In this document: positions 33,801-45,900 of the stretch, piece by piece
How the letters are laid out: each line of letters opens with the position of its first letter
Numbering within the stretch: position 1 is the first letter of the stretch
Source of the DNA: Cliona cf. orientalis
Lineage: Eukaryota; Porifera; Demospongiae; Clionaida; Clionaidae
DNA: 64,000 nt
Assembly (NCBI GenBank): GCA_963930775.1
Contig: OZ005691.1
Coordinates: 5,577,000-5,640,999, forward strand
Direction of reading: 5' to 3'
The notes under the pieces: generated by a model
Told to the model about the DNA's origin: nothing
What the model saw: only the letters and a program-made list of their open reading frames with translations
Databases searched by the model: none
Program-made: the position numbers and the translations under genes

Positions 33801-36800
33801 CACAGAGCTGTTTGACTGGATGGTGGGGACCTCCACTGGTGCCATAGTGGCACTGGGAATGGTTTATGGTCAGTAAGACTACATATACAAGTGCATACAA
33901 TATTATCATAAATAAATTAATGAAAGTATCGAACACTGTCTAGTATACAGCTATGCAAATGTATTTTAACATTGTAGTTATTATTTCAAAGGTTGCTAAA
34001 GTCAACCATGCATGCATATGATCCCGATCATTCAGATCACCAAACCTAGAGTTGTTAACCCTCGGCGCATGCACCATACTGTAGTCGTTCTGTGTGTCTG
34101 TCTGCTACCAAGCTAGCTACTACAAACCTCGTTTGCAAGTTCAAAGTGCGGTGTTATACAGTTCCCTTTTGGCGTTGCACACACATGATTGTGTGGATTT
34201 TCTGAAATTGCTTTGTTTGCCAGTTTTTGGAATCGGTTGTTGATGCTAAGCTTCTTGACTTTTCCCCATAGCAACACAGTGCCTTCTTCATTTCTTGAGA
34301 GACTCAACTCAATTCAAGAACAGTGTGTAGGTCTAGCGATAATTACTGTATCTAACAGTAACAGCAAGAGTAGCAGCAGTAACTGTTGAAATAGCTTTAA
34401 TAGCGCTAGATATAATTTGCAAACCCTTGAACAATGCTGCTGTGCTATAACAATTGTATTGTCGTTGCCTGCTTGTGCAGAGGGATTTGCATGTGCTCTA
34501 GAGTGCTCTAGTCTGCGCTTGCAATAATTTCTAGTATCCTCTAGAAGGTAATGATCATAAAATATATCAATAACTCTCAGGGGAGGAGGATACCAACAAA
34601 CTAATCCAACATCACTAATAAGCTAAAATCTCATGATAATTGAATATTCACTAATAATATGTTGTATAAAGGTGAGCGATCACTGGAAAGTTTGCGGAGC
34701 ACATATTTTGGTATGAAGGACAATGTGTTCCAGCCTCAGTTCAAGCCAATTGGCCTCATCAGTGACACCAAGGCCCTCGAGAAAACAATCAAGGATATGT
34801 TTGGCACTGAGAGGAGAATGGGCGATGTCAAGAAGTCCAAGTGAGCTATACCTGAATTGTTCATAATATAACTCGAGGTTTACTACCCTGCATGGTTGTA
34901 CAATGTCATAATAGTTATCTGCCAGTAATTGGGATGCATGAGATGCATGGTCGAATGCACCCCAATTACTGTCAGATAACTATTTTGTTGGTAGTTGACC
35001 TCTGCTCATCATTGGCCTACTTTTTGATGACCCAACCCCTTCCCATAGCCGGTAAATTGCCTATAAAAACTTTGGTTGCTAGGCAACTACCAACAAATGT
35101 ACATATTGATTCATTACAATAGGGTTGTTGTGACTGCTGTGGATAAAAGCACAACTGATATGCCACTAGTGTTCTTTAACAACTGTTTTGAGGACAAAAA
35201 CTTCAATAATGGTAATTTATCTCAATAGCAATCATACGGTAGACCCTGCTTTGTTTCTTTGCACACACTAGCATAACAACAGAAGAACTATATCATATTA
35301 AAAATTAATAATTTTAGCCAATACTCCACTGATTTTGTGTAGAGCTAGTCTGGAAGGTTGCCAGGTACACCACAGCTGCTCCAGTCTACTTCTCCGAGTG
35401 TGACAACTATGTCGATGGAGGAGTGAAAGCTAATGATCCCTCAGCTTTTGCTCTGACGGAAATACAAAGCTTTCTTTCCCGGTACGTGGTGTGCAATGCA
35501 CACACACACACACATAATACACATACATAATAATTATTTATTTTTTTTTTATAGTTATCTGACAGTTATTGGGGTGCATGAGATGCATGGTCGAATACAC
35601 CCCAATTACTGTCAGATAACTATTTTGTTGGTAGTTGACCTCTGTTCATCATTGGCCTACTTTATGATGACCCAACCCTTTCCCATAGCCAGCAAATTGC
35701 CCATAAAAACTTTGATTGCTAGGCAACTACCAACAAACATATTACATGTACATGCAGTTTTGTATCCCTCCTCTAATTCCCAAGACTAGCCACATATACA
35801 TGACTGTGTAAGTGCCTGTACCTGAGCAGGCTGGCAATGGGATGGTTGCACCCACAAGTTTAGGATTAATGGTGGGAGATGAACTTACTAAATTTTGATG
35901 ACAATGGGGGCATGATTGTGCTTGTCTAAATAATATGCAAAATGGTGAACATCACCCGTCTACAAAAAAATAAACCCCTCATAAATATCCCATACACAAG
36001 ATTAATTTATTGTATGTTCCTCATTGTATGAAGTGGTCCTATGGCTATTTGATGCAGCAAATTGTCGTATATATGCACACACAAAGCTTCAATAGTTGGC
36101 AAAGTACACTGTAAGCTTAATGTGTGTGCTTGATACATGGCACAGCTGACCCTTTACCATGCAGAATATTATGTCATGCTATGTTTTGTCTGAAATAATG
36201 TGGTAGCATTGTTGAGGGCGATGAGAATTTGAAGGCCTGGTGATGAGAGCTTTGATCGATGGTGCATATCCTTTATTTAACTGCAGGTGTGGACCATCAG
36301 CTCCCAAGATCTCCTGTGTTGTGTCACTGGGCTGTGGGGTCTATCCCTCAGCCCCTCTCGGAAACACAGACGTCGCCGAAGCTCTCAAAGACTACAAACC
36401 CAAGTTGATTGCCAGCCGAGTCAAGGAGTTGCTTGCAATGCTAGTATCAACGGTGGGTATGCCACTAACATGTAGCTGTAACAGTCTAAAATTATAATAA
36501 TAGCTATCTTCATGGGAATACCATAGTTGCATATATACTTAGGAGAAGAGCAGTTACTGTTATTAAATTTTATAGGCTTGCATATACATGTATAGCTATA
36601 CTACAATGGGCTATTCTATTTGATAAGCATACACCCTCTATGGATGACTGTTAATGAATGTCCAGGAGGGGTATTTTGAGCCTTGTCCAGGGGGTCAAAC
36701 TTTGATTTTTAATAAGAAAGGGGGTATTTTAGATAATTTTGATTGTGTCTAGGGATAAAAGTATCGCTAATCATGGCAAAACTTTATTTAATTAAGTATT

Positions 36801-37359
36801 CAAGGGATAAATGATGCTCCTAATTACGTCTTGGGGGAACAGTGACCTAATTAATGACTGTTCAGGGGGGACTATTGTCTTTTAATTGTGTCTAGGGGTC
36901 AAATCTTCATTCTTGCTCATCCATAGGGGGTGTACAGCTATAAAATGGAATAGCCCAATGTTAATTATTGACTAACAGATTTCCCTTGACATTATAATAT
37001 GATCCATTTCTTTGAACAGATAGGGGCATCAGAAGGAATATCCAAGCACTGTAAAGCTATCTGTGAGCAGCAGGGTATAGCCTACTTTCGATTTAACCCC
37101 CAGATGACTGAACTAATTGAATTGACCGAAAGAGACAGCAGAAAGCTCTGTGATATAATCATCAAGTATGTACATAACCCCACACTTGCAACAACATTAC
37201 TATAGGCTAGCTTGCATTGTGGCATTCACCATTAATTATTTTTTTTTGTTTGATTAATGCAGGGCTAAACAACTATTCAGAGAGAACGCCCAACAAGTAG
37301 AGAAAATGATTGAGCACTTGGGCTGCAAAATAAGTGAAGACTATCTGCGTCATCTTTAA
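30853..37359 (+). CDS. Calcium-independent phospholipase A2 (ankyrin repeats plus patatin domain), 5' end not resolved
   Basis: Eleven exons: 30853-31050, 32367-32643, 32995-33237, 33392-33609, 33745-33868, 34672-34840, 35123-35211, 35343-35481, 36287-36452, 37020-37165, 37263-37359. They join in frame at GT/AG sites to 621 residues plus stop. The first two encode ankyrin repeats (GDAPLHCYVKR, DGQTALHLACK, DDLTPLDLVA). The third is a low-complexity acidic linker. The patatin lipase follows: oxyanion loop DGGGMKG, nucleophile elbow GTSTG (catalytic Ser) and DGG with the catalytic Asp (YVDGGVKANDPS). Order and motifs match group VI iPLA2, which cleaves sn-2 acyl chains of phospholipids without calcium. 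Family members usually have more ankyrin repeats, so upstream exons are probably missing. Introns carry at least five inverted-repeat elements. Confidence 0.88.
31413..32354. mobile_element. 942-bp non-autonomous DNA transposon with CAGTCTACGCTAAGACC ends
   Basis: The left end CAGTCTACGCTAAGACCTTC and the reverse-complemented right end CAGTCTACGCTAAGACCGCC match for about 24 bases. TAT flanks both sides (31410-31412 and 32355-32357), a likely 3-bp target duplication. Two internal direct repeats of TTTGCTGCA(G/T)GTTGAACACTC occur near 31730 and 32065. No transposase frame. It lies in the intron between the two ankyrin exons of iPLA2. Confidence 0.88.
32655..32921. mobile_element. MITE with GCCCCGTTTACAC ends
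   Basis: The left end GCCCCGTTTACAC is matched by the inverted right end GTGTAAACGGAGC. The interior is AT-rich with paired TTAATT/AATTAA and GGATTA motifs. It occupies most of an iPLA2 intron. Confidence 0.75.
34911..35095. mobile_element. 185-bp foldback element, iPLA2 intron copy 1
   Basis: Two inverted repeats lie in series: ATAGTTATCTGCCAGTAATT against AATTACTGTCAGATAACTAT, then TTGGTAGTTG against CAACTACCAA at the right end. A nearly identical 185-bp copy lies at 35551-35735, three exons downstream, in the same orientation. Confidence 0.8.
35551..35735. mobile_element. 185-bp foldback element, iPLA2 intron copy 2
   Basis: Same length, orientation and hairpin layout as 34911-35095, with only scattered substitutions. 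It is preceded by a T-rich tract and a CA repeat (35499-35530). Confidence 0.8.
36606..36958. mobile_element. MITE with ATTGGGCTATTCCATTT ends in an iPLA2 intron
   Basis: The left end ATGGGCTATTCTATTTGATA and the reverse-complemented right end TTGGGCTATTCCATTTTATA stay similar for about 45 bases, through ACACCC(C/T)CTATGGATGA. Internally TGTCCAGGGGG or TGTCTAGGGGT motifs repeat four times. Confidence 0.8.
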
Positions 37360-38047
37360 AAGACTACTGCCACATTGTATACTTAGATTACGCATACATG
37401 TATACATGTACATGTACGTAGATGCTATAAATTGAACACTTCAATTTAATGATATTTATTCAACTATACAACATCAAATACCTTATGAGCACTTTTATGA
37501 AGAAAAAAAATATGATACACAGACAAAAATGAGTTCACCTTCTCCCTCTAAATCCCCGCCCTGCAAGTGGGGAGGAAGGGAGGGAGTACAAGAATGAGAA
37601 AAAGAGAGAGAGATGAAGAACGAGAGAGATAATAGGGTGGTTGTAATTCTTAGCTGCCCATTCTACTATTGTATTTAATTTAGCACCTATATTATTATTA
37701 TGGTTCGACATCTTTTACAAATTATGGAAAATAACAGTGTTCCCTAGCATTCATAAGGCATGTCAGTCATGCAAGCCTTTGGTACAAATTTGTCTTTGAT
37801 GGAAATGGGGAGATTAAAAAACCTTTGACGTGGCTACAGACTCCACTCTAACTGTAGGGCTGCATGTGCCCTTGACATGCGAGTTTGCCCTCCCCTCACC
37901 CCCACCCCCTGAAAGAAATCCTAAATGCAGTCCTGAACTGTATATACCCTCCCCATGTAGTGGAGAAATTGAGGGATTAAACTTGCTCGCAGTCAACTGT
38001 GAAAGTTAAACCCGCCACCACACAATCACAACTCAAGTGCACATGCA
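37360..38047. other. Intergenic space between convergent iPLA2 and GAR1 genes
   Basis: 3' flanks of two genes transcribed towards each other. It has short purine runs (GGGAGGAAGGGAGGGAG, GAGAGAGAGATGAAG) at 37570-37640. No gene seen. Confidence 0.5.
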
Positions 38048-41000
38048 TTAACGAAATTGCTCCATACCTCTGCCTGAACCAAAGCCTCTTCCCCCTCCTC
38101 CTCCTCTGCCACGCCCCCTTGGCGTGAAACCACCACGCCCACCTCGTCCACCTAAATACACAATGTACACACAGTAATAATATTGAATGAGATGAGTCTG
38201 TGAAGTCACATGCAACCCAAGTAAACTATAAGTTAATCACTGTTGTGGCAAAGTACTCCGACACTAGAAAAATTTTCGTATGAAATCATAAACATCATCC
38301 TATGCAATTAGAGCCTAATATTATTTATGGGAACTACCGTACTTAATCTAATACTACGCATGGAAAATTAATCTTGAAAAACGCACATTTTTCTGGTAAA
38401 GGTCGTCAATCGCTCCATATATGAACGTTATGAGAATTCGTAAAAATTAATGCTAATTTATTGCATTAAATTGGATCATGCGTTCTATTAGATTAACTAC
38501 GGTATGTACGTATCTTAATACATCTTCAGGCAAACAGATAGGTACATCCTATGATCATCCGACCCATGGCAAGCTTTGCAGATATTCTAGAATAGATTTG
38601 TCCACTATTGATTTTAATGTGTATGCTTGCCCCACCCCCCTTGGGTGACTTCAGTGGTACAGCATTAGTGTCAACTTACCGCCACCTCTTCCGCCCCTGC
38701 CACGCCCCCTTCCTCCAAACCCTCCCCTCCCTCCGCCGCCTCTCTTCTGAACACCACCTATACACAGAAATACATCAATGATGTAATCAGATGACATCAC
38801 ATGGTGGAGAAAAATAATTATGCCACTTCAATTTTATACACACTGAGATATTAAGTGCAAATTTCATTATTCACTGATTCGATTTAGTAGTCCTAAATGC
38901 ATTATTTATCAGGTTTTGTTTGGATGTTCCAGTGATGAGTTATGCATCCCCAAATTTGGTGCAAATTTTACTGCCAAATGCAATATTTGAAGTTACTATT
39001 ATTAGTGAATTTCATGCTATTTACTCAAATCACTAAATCAAACAAAAATACCCTTTAGGGTAAGTGACTAGTTCAGTAAGCATTCCAATTCCTACCTGGA
39101 GTCTTTGGTCTCGGCAGGAACCTCATGAGTGGGAGCAACTTCATTGGATCAATGAAAAACTGGAGTGAATAGACAACACAAAAACGATTATTGTAGGGGG
39201 GAGAAGTGTAGTATAATATAGAATCATAGGGAGGAGGTACCTTCTGCTCCTTATTGAAGGAGGTGGCCTGCATGTTGGGAAGAAGCTTGACAGAGAAATA
39301 CTGAGAATACCAGTTAAGGATTTTGTTACTACTGTTAAAGTAATAGGACAAAGTTGAGGTATACATGTACCTATACCGTAGCATCCCAGGTAAATGCCCA
39401 TGGATGCTTACCACTCCTTGAAATGTGGTACACCAGACCCCGCCCCCTAGGGTCCTAATTAGAGTATCTTACTGCATACTCCCTCTATGTAAAAAAATCC
39501 TATCATAGTCTCTCCATGGGTACACTAAACTGACAATAGGGTGTATATATGCGCACACACACAATCATACAATCATGCACATGTACACTGCCATACACCC
39601 ACCAATGCTCTTTGTCATCCTATGCTACATGTAGCTTGGACTCTCCTGCATATACACATGACATTGTACATTAGCAGTAGAATAATTATACTATGGAGGA
39701 TACATAGTCCTGCATGGGACCAAAGATTTCATCGACCTTGCCAATCTGAGACTTATTCTCCAGGTAGATGGGAGCATTGAAGTACGGCACCTTCTCAATG
39801 TCACTCTTACAGACCAAGTCTCCTTCACAGGGATGAACACAATGACCCACCTCTGGGGGAAAGAGAGAGAGATTAGAGTGCATGTAGTGACATGTATGCG
39901 GAGTAAAATGGCTTGATACTACATGTACAAGGGGCAGCCTAACCTATCCTCATACAGTCGACTATTCCAACAAAGCACAGGTTTTCAAGGTACCAGTACA
40001 TGTACATGCATGTATCATTGCTTGCTCACAGTCAAGGGCATGCTAAGTGTACCCACTAGTAAGGTCATCTTACACAGATACACACAGAAAATATTATCGT
40101 GATGGAAAGGTGGGATGACTAAAAATAGTAAAACATTTAACGAACAAAACTAGTATAGGCAACATTTGTATCTGGTTTTACAGGGACCTACTTCCATGCT
40201 AAGCCTTTGTTGGCAGCACCAAAGATCCAGAAGGCAACACCAATCATTGAGACAAGTGAAAACGAGGCTATACTTAAGTCAATCAGAGATGGTGGCCGCA
40301 ACGTATGAAAAACAGCTCTGAGCTGACAAAGCACCATCACACACTGTATCAGACTAAGCTGGGGTCACGAGACGTCAAAGGTCTTCGTTCTAACCCAGTC
40401 TTCAATACAACAAAACCAGAAGCTTATCCTGTCTCCATCGTTGGGCGGTAAAGTGAACGGGAGCTTTACACTGTTAGAGACTCGGACTTGGCTCGATTTT
40501 GTTGACACTTGGTAGCATTGAGAACCACCTGAAAGGATCATGACGGCCTCTCTTCTTTGTCAAATCTCACACTATCCAATTGGAGTAATACTCTATGCTG
40601 CACTGGTGTATATTCAATTCTTCTCCTCCATGAAAAGACTGGGCCATTTATGAATAATTATTGTTATTCAACTTATCCAAATGTGGTATTGGCTGGCTGA
40701 CATAAACACTTGTGATCATTTAAATATAAATCATAACATATTTTGTGGTTTTTCAATCAGAGTTCAACATCCAGCTGCCTAAACCCTACCACATTAATTT
40801 ACATATTTGCTAAATAATTTACTATTTGATGGACCATTAATTTTATACTGTGTGTGTTCAAGTGTAGTCTCATGCCCAGCCCCTCCTACGCAAAAAGGGA
40901 GAAAGGGTCTGGTGAAAAGGGTCGCACTACCGTGTGCCTCCAAAATGCAATAATAGGTGTTTTGGTGTGTGTTAAATAAGAAATAAACCATACCGTGCAC

Positions 41001-41329
41001 GCGCATAGCTATAGGTCGGGCGCATGCGTGCAACAGATAATTACATTTCAGTAGTCATGTGACTACGCTACTGCAATCTGATTGGCCATGTACGATTTTC
41101 AACGTGGGGACACGGCAGTGCGACTCTTTTCACCAGACCCTTTCTCCCTTTTTGCATAGGAGGGACTGGGCACGAGAGTGCTCGTGATGATCATTACACC
41201 CTTACCTACTACAGTTTCCGGAGGTCCCATGTCTTGTTGATATCCTCCCCTCCCCCTACCCCTCCAGCCTCCTCTACCGCCGCCGCCGCCACCTCTACCT
41301 CGTCCTCCACGACCACGAAACGACATCAA
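38048..41329 (-). CDS. GAR1: H/ACA ribonucleoprotein complex subunit 1 (GAR1)
   Basis: Exons 41329-41206, 39852-39704, 39300-39241, 39159-39096, 38757-38680 and 38151-38048 splice in frame at GT/AG sites to 192 residues plus stop. Exon 1 is an N-terminal RGG box ([20 protein letters not shown]) ending [10 protein letters not shown]. Exons 2-4 are the Gar1 core beta-barrel: [70 protein letters not shown]. Exons 5-6 are a C-terminal RGG box. This matches the layout of animal GAR1, the nucleolar protein that binds Cbf5/dyskerin and promotes turnover of pseudouridylation guides and telomerase RNP assembly. The bipartite RGG organisation and length are normal. Two MITEs sit in introns 1 and 5. Confidence 0.95.
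38335..38504. mobile_element. MITE-B, most complete copy, in GAR1 intron 5
   Basis: Starts TACCGTACTTAATCTAATAC; the reverse-complemented right end is TACCGTAGTTAATCTAATAG. 170 bp with GGTCGTCAATCGCTCCATA, GAGAATTCG and TTAAATTGGATCATG inside. Defines the family with 20574-20696 and 29364-29558. Confidence 0.85.
40869..41176. mobile_element. Long-inverted-repeat MITE in GAR1 intron 1
   Basis: The first about 68 bases (CTCATGCCCAGCCCCTCCTA, then CAAAAAGGGAGAAAGGGTC and GTGAAAAGGGTCGCACT) are the near-perfect inverse of 41111-41176. The interior has a GCGCATGCGTGC motif. The element ends about 30 bases from the intron 1 donor site of GAR1 (exon end at 41206). Confidence 0.88.
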
Positions 41330-42969
41330 CTCAACTGACTCCTATCAGATTCTGCAAAAAATTAATCTGCTCTCGGTGCTAGTTCTAACTAACGCACACC
41401 ATCATAACACGTGCAAATGTTGATGCGCATGCGCACACTGTTTTAGCTGTGCAGGAAAAATGGAACCTCAAGGTGCATTTCCAGCAGTATGCATAATAAT
41501 AATTATAGCACCAGTCATTATCTACAGAGGGGGGATAAGCATACCACCATAGAAAGGAGAAATTTTTGCATAGGTGCAAACAAGATTTAATTTTGCATAC
41601 CAATAAACAACGGACACTAGCTATTAAGTACATGACAAGGTAGGCCAGGAGCACATAATTAAAAAAGAAGAAAGGAGGGAGAAGGAGTATGAAGTGACCA
41701 CACACTGAAATCTCAGAATTTATCCATGCTCCATATGTTACTAAAATAGCCATTATGGATTCCTGGGTGGGTCCATGCCTCCTAAGCTCTCCATGGAGCA
41801 TACCAATGGTTGATGTGATGGAAATTTGGCACCTTCAAGATCAAGTTTTGATCCTGAAATATTTAGCTATAATGGTGCACACTGTGCATTTTGAGCCCAA
41901 GGCCAAACTCATAAAAAATGACATTGTGACTTGTCATAAGTACTATGATTGGAACAATGTGGTTCATATTAGCTATGTTATTGTACACACGGGGAACTTG
42001 GAGGATGTTTATATATTAGCCGCTGCATAGTTCTGGTAAGGTATGGTGTAGCTAGTGCCTAAGCCCTGGGGACACCTGTGGCCAAGTGACATCTGGTGTG
42101 TCCTGCCCTGGCATATGGAAGTGTATGTGTGGTCAATGATATCAGCTACCATAGAAGATAATCGCATTCCTCTACAAAATTCTGAGTCAGTAATTAATTT
42201 ATGGCACTGAAGTCTTTCAGTTGCTTACATGCCACTAGTACTAGTTTTGGAGCCTGCGTAACAAACAGCAACAACATTACCGTCTTGTAGGGGACTACAT
42301 TTTGGTTAGTTAATTGTCACTATACCATCATCACATACCAGCTAGTTTATAAATTTTTCTTGAAACTTAGCTATAGTCACTGTCTTCGCACGGTGTTAAG
42401 TTTATGACACCACATCAGATCAGCAATCAGCTACTCTGTTGCAAGAACTACTACATGTAAAAGATTGGATCCATGCAAGTGAGTACGTTAATTCTTGCAT
42501 TTATGCAAATTTATGTAAATTGTGTGCAGTCAAGCACCAGTAACTGCTGCAATTTGTACCATTTCTCTTGAGGCTGGTTTTGATCGAGTCTTCTGACGGA
42601 CTCAATTATCAGTTTTTTTACAATCATGCTTTTAATACAGTATGTAAAGTTATGCTCACACTGCTGCAAACTTTTTGAATTTACGTAAGGCCAGTGTTCA
42701 ATCCACATTGTACATCATAATCATAATAATAATTCTTCAAGTTGATCATTGCATGCTGAAATCCAATCACATGAAAATTAATCAGTATAGCTACAGTCGT
42801 AACCGTATGTATATAGCCAGCAAACTAAATACATGCAGTGACTGTCACTATTATTTCTTACAATGTTGCAGGAACTATATTCCCAGTGAATAAATCTCAA
42901 AAATTATCTATTGGATACTGAATTAAGCTTCACTACTAAATTTACAAGAAACCTCCAAGAGAAAGATCA
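41330..42969. other. Intergenic region between divergent GAR1 and the beta-helix gene
   Basis: Holds the promoters of both genes. An isolated 91-codon frame at 41755-42030 and shorter frames have no recognisable features and are probably chance. The last 80 bases before 42970 are AT-rich 5' leader. Confidence 0.45.
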
Positions 42970-45900
42970 ATGTCAAAAATAAAACTACTTTTACTGGCCA
43001 TAGACCTGATTCTCATCCATACAGTGGATAGCAGTAATGTGCACTACATCACACCCTCACCAGACACTCAGTGCCCAGCTGGAGAGTCCTGCCTCACTTT
43101 GCCTACACTAGCTGCTAACAGTAGGCGATACTTTCACTCAAACACTACTGTGTTTTTTCTAGAAGGTAGCCATACTCTTGACTCAGAGCTTATTGTATCA
43201 AACATTAATGGCCCCCTAGTGCTATTAACCAATGGCTCAGCCACTGCAAGTATCAGTTGCAGTGGTAGGTTGGAGTTTTTTCAGATCACTCAGCTACATA
43301 TCAGTGGATTGGAGTTCTTTAATTGCAGCTTCAAGATTGAGCTTGTGGATCAGTTCAGTTTGGAGGATTCCAGATTTTTTGGCAGAAAAAGCAATTCAGC
43401 ACTCAATCTAAATCGCACTTACACAAACATTGTAAGAAGCTCTTTTGTGTCCAACACAGCAGGCACTAAGTTAAACATAATTTTACCATATGTAAGGATT
43501 TACCAGGATTGTCCTAACCTTCAGTCTACCAGTACAACAGTAGGTGGAGCACTTATTGTAACTAGTAGCACGGTTATTATTAGCAATAGCTATTTTGAAA
43601 ATAATACTGCCAGGGTAGGTGGGGCAATTTTCTCACAGAAGGGAAGCATCATCTCTATCAGAAATTCTACTTTCGTCAACAATAGTGCTGCAGGTTGTAA
43701 GGATGAAGGCTGTCAAGGTGGAGCTCTGTTTATTGACAGTGGCTGTAGTGCCACAGTTCACAGCAGCAGCTTCATAAATAACACAGCTGGCTATGGCGGG
43801 GCCATTGCTCTTTCTCAAGGAATACTCTATGATAGTGCTGACAATGTGTTTAGTGGTAATAGAGCAGCTGGACCTGGAGGAGCTATATCTGTGTACAGCA
43901 GGAGTAGAATCACGATGTACAATAGCCACTATAGCAACAATAGTGGTAGATATGGAGGAGCTGTATACATGCATAAAGACAGCAGCATCATTGTAAGTCA
44001 TAGCATGTTTGACAAAAATAGAGCACAGGTGGGAGGTGGAGTGATGTATGCATCCTCCAGCAGCAGTATCACTATAGACAGCAGTTTCTTTCACAAAAAC
44101 GAAGCAGGCTCGGTTGGTGGAGTTATGTATGCACCCTCCAGCAGTGGTATCACTATAGGCGGCAGTTCCTTTCACAAGAACGAAGCAGGCTCGGGTGGTG
44201 GAGTTATGTATGTATATGACAGTTACATCACTGTGAGCAATAGCTCTTTTGACAATAATGAAGCAGCGGTTATCGGTGGAGTTATATGTGTACATGCATA
44301 CTCCCTTTCGAGCATCACTGTGAGTAATAGCTCCTTTGTCAATAATGAAGCGGGTGATGGTGGTGGAGTTATGTATGCACCTAACAGTATCATCTTTGTG
44401 TTGAACAGCTCATTTGACAGCAATGTAGCAGGAAATAATGGTGGAGTTATGTTTGCATACAATAGCATAATTATTGAGGTTACTAATAGCTGCTTTCTCA
44501 ACAATGTAGCCAGTAATAATGGAGGAGTTTTATATGCACACTACAGAAGCAGCGTCACTATAAGAAGAAGCTCCTTTGACAACAATAGAGCAGGTTATGA
44601 TGGTGGAGTCATGTATGTATCTTTCAGTAGCAGTATCACTGTGGACAACAGCTTCTTTGGCAACAATGAAGCTGGTGATGATGGTGGAGTAGTATTTACA
44701 CAATACAGTAGCAGCGTCACCGTGGACAATAGCTTTTTTGATAACAATGTAGCACGTCGGTATGGTGGAGTTATATTAGCATACTCCAGCAGCATCACTG
44801 TGGGCAGTAGCTCCTTTGACAATAATGAAGCCGGCAATGATATCGATGGTGGAGTTATGTCTGTGGACTACAGCTCTTTTAAATTAAAGGAAACAGTGGG
44901 AAATAATTGTATTTTTATCAGAAATCAAGGCTACTGCGGTGGAGTAGTATGTGCCAGTGAAAGTAAAATTAATGTATACTGTCAAATCATGCTAATGGCC
45001 AATAACACAGCTATAGATATTGGAGGGTCCATGTACTTGTACAGGACTAACATATCGTTTTTAAGCAAACACAGTACAATTGTGAGTAATGAAGCTAAAG
45101 CTGGAGGAGCAATATTTTCACGTGAAAGTCAGCTTACGTTTGCCAGTGGAAGTGGAAAGCTAGTTGGAAATAAAGCAGACGATGGTGGAGCGATATATGC
45201 CAGAGAAAGCAAGCTGATTGTAGAAGAGAACAGCAGGATGAATCTGAGTACTAACCTAGTATTGCACAATGGAGGAGGTTTATACTTGATAATGAGCGAA
45301 CTGAATACTAAAGGGTACAACTTGTACTTCAATGAAAACCAAGCTAACGGCAATGGTGGAGGGATCCATGCTGACAACTCATCCATTACAATTGAAGGAG
45401 AAATTCACCTTATTAACAATGTAGCTGAAAATGGAGGAGCAATCAGCCTGGAGAGATATACCAAATTATTGGGAAAGTCAGGTAATAATGACACTATCAA
45501 TTTGATGTCAAACACAGCCAGGCATCACGGTGGAGCCCTATATGTTAAGGACGAGATCAATCCTGAGATGTGTGCACCAGTTGATTCTTCAAACACAGAG
45601 TGTTTTTCAAGATCAGTATTATTTAGCTTTTTGGACAATTCAGCTGGCATTTCTGGTACAAACCTTTTCGGAGGACTGTTGGACAGATGTATAATGCATG
45701 CAAAATTCCATCAGGAGTCAAAAAGTGGACTCAAACGAGCTGAACTGGGACTTGATGTCTTTCAAAACTCTAGTAACATTGATGAATCACAGCTGGATAC
45801 TATTACTTCTGATCCAGTTCAGTTATGCTTTTGCCAAGATGATCGACCGGACTGCAGCTATCAGCCAGAACCCATCCAAGTTAATAGAAGGAAGGCATTT

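Noticed and set aside
33613..34389. Shared GTAGGTCTAGCGATA motif at about 33620 and 34327 as a possible mobile element
   Set aside because: The match is only about 15 bases, with no inverted ends or target duplication.
41755..42030. 91-codon plus-strand ORF between GAR1 and the beta-helix gene
   Set aside because: No signal peptide, domain or conserved motif; length is within chance for this base composition.
43633..45386. Several long antisense frames inside the beta-helix gene (for example 43633-44295 and 45129-45386 on the minus strand)
   Set aside because: They mirror the repetitive Ser/Asn/Gly codons of the sense gene; composition is that of a shadow and no motif or start context supports them.
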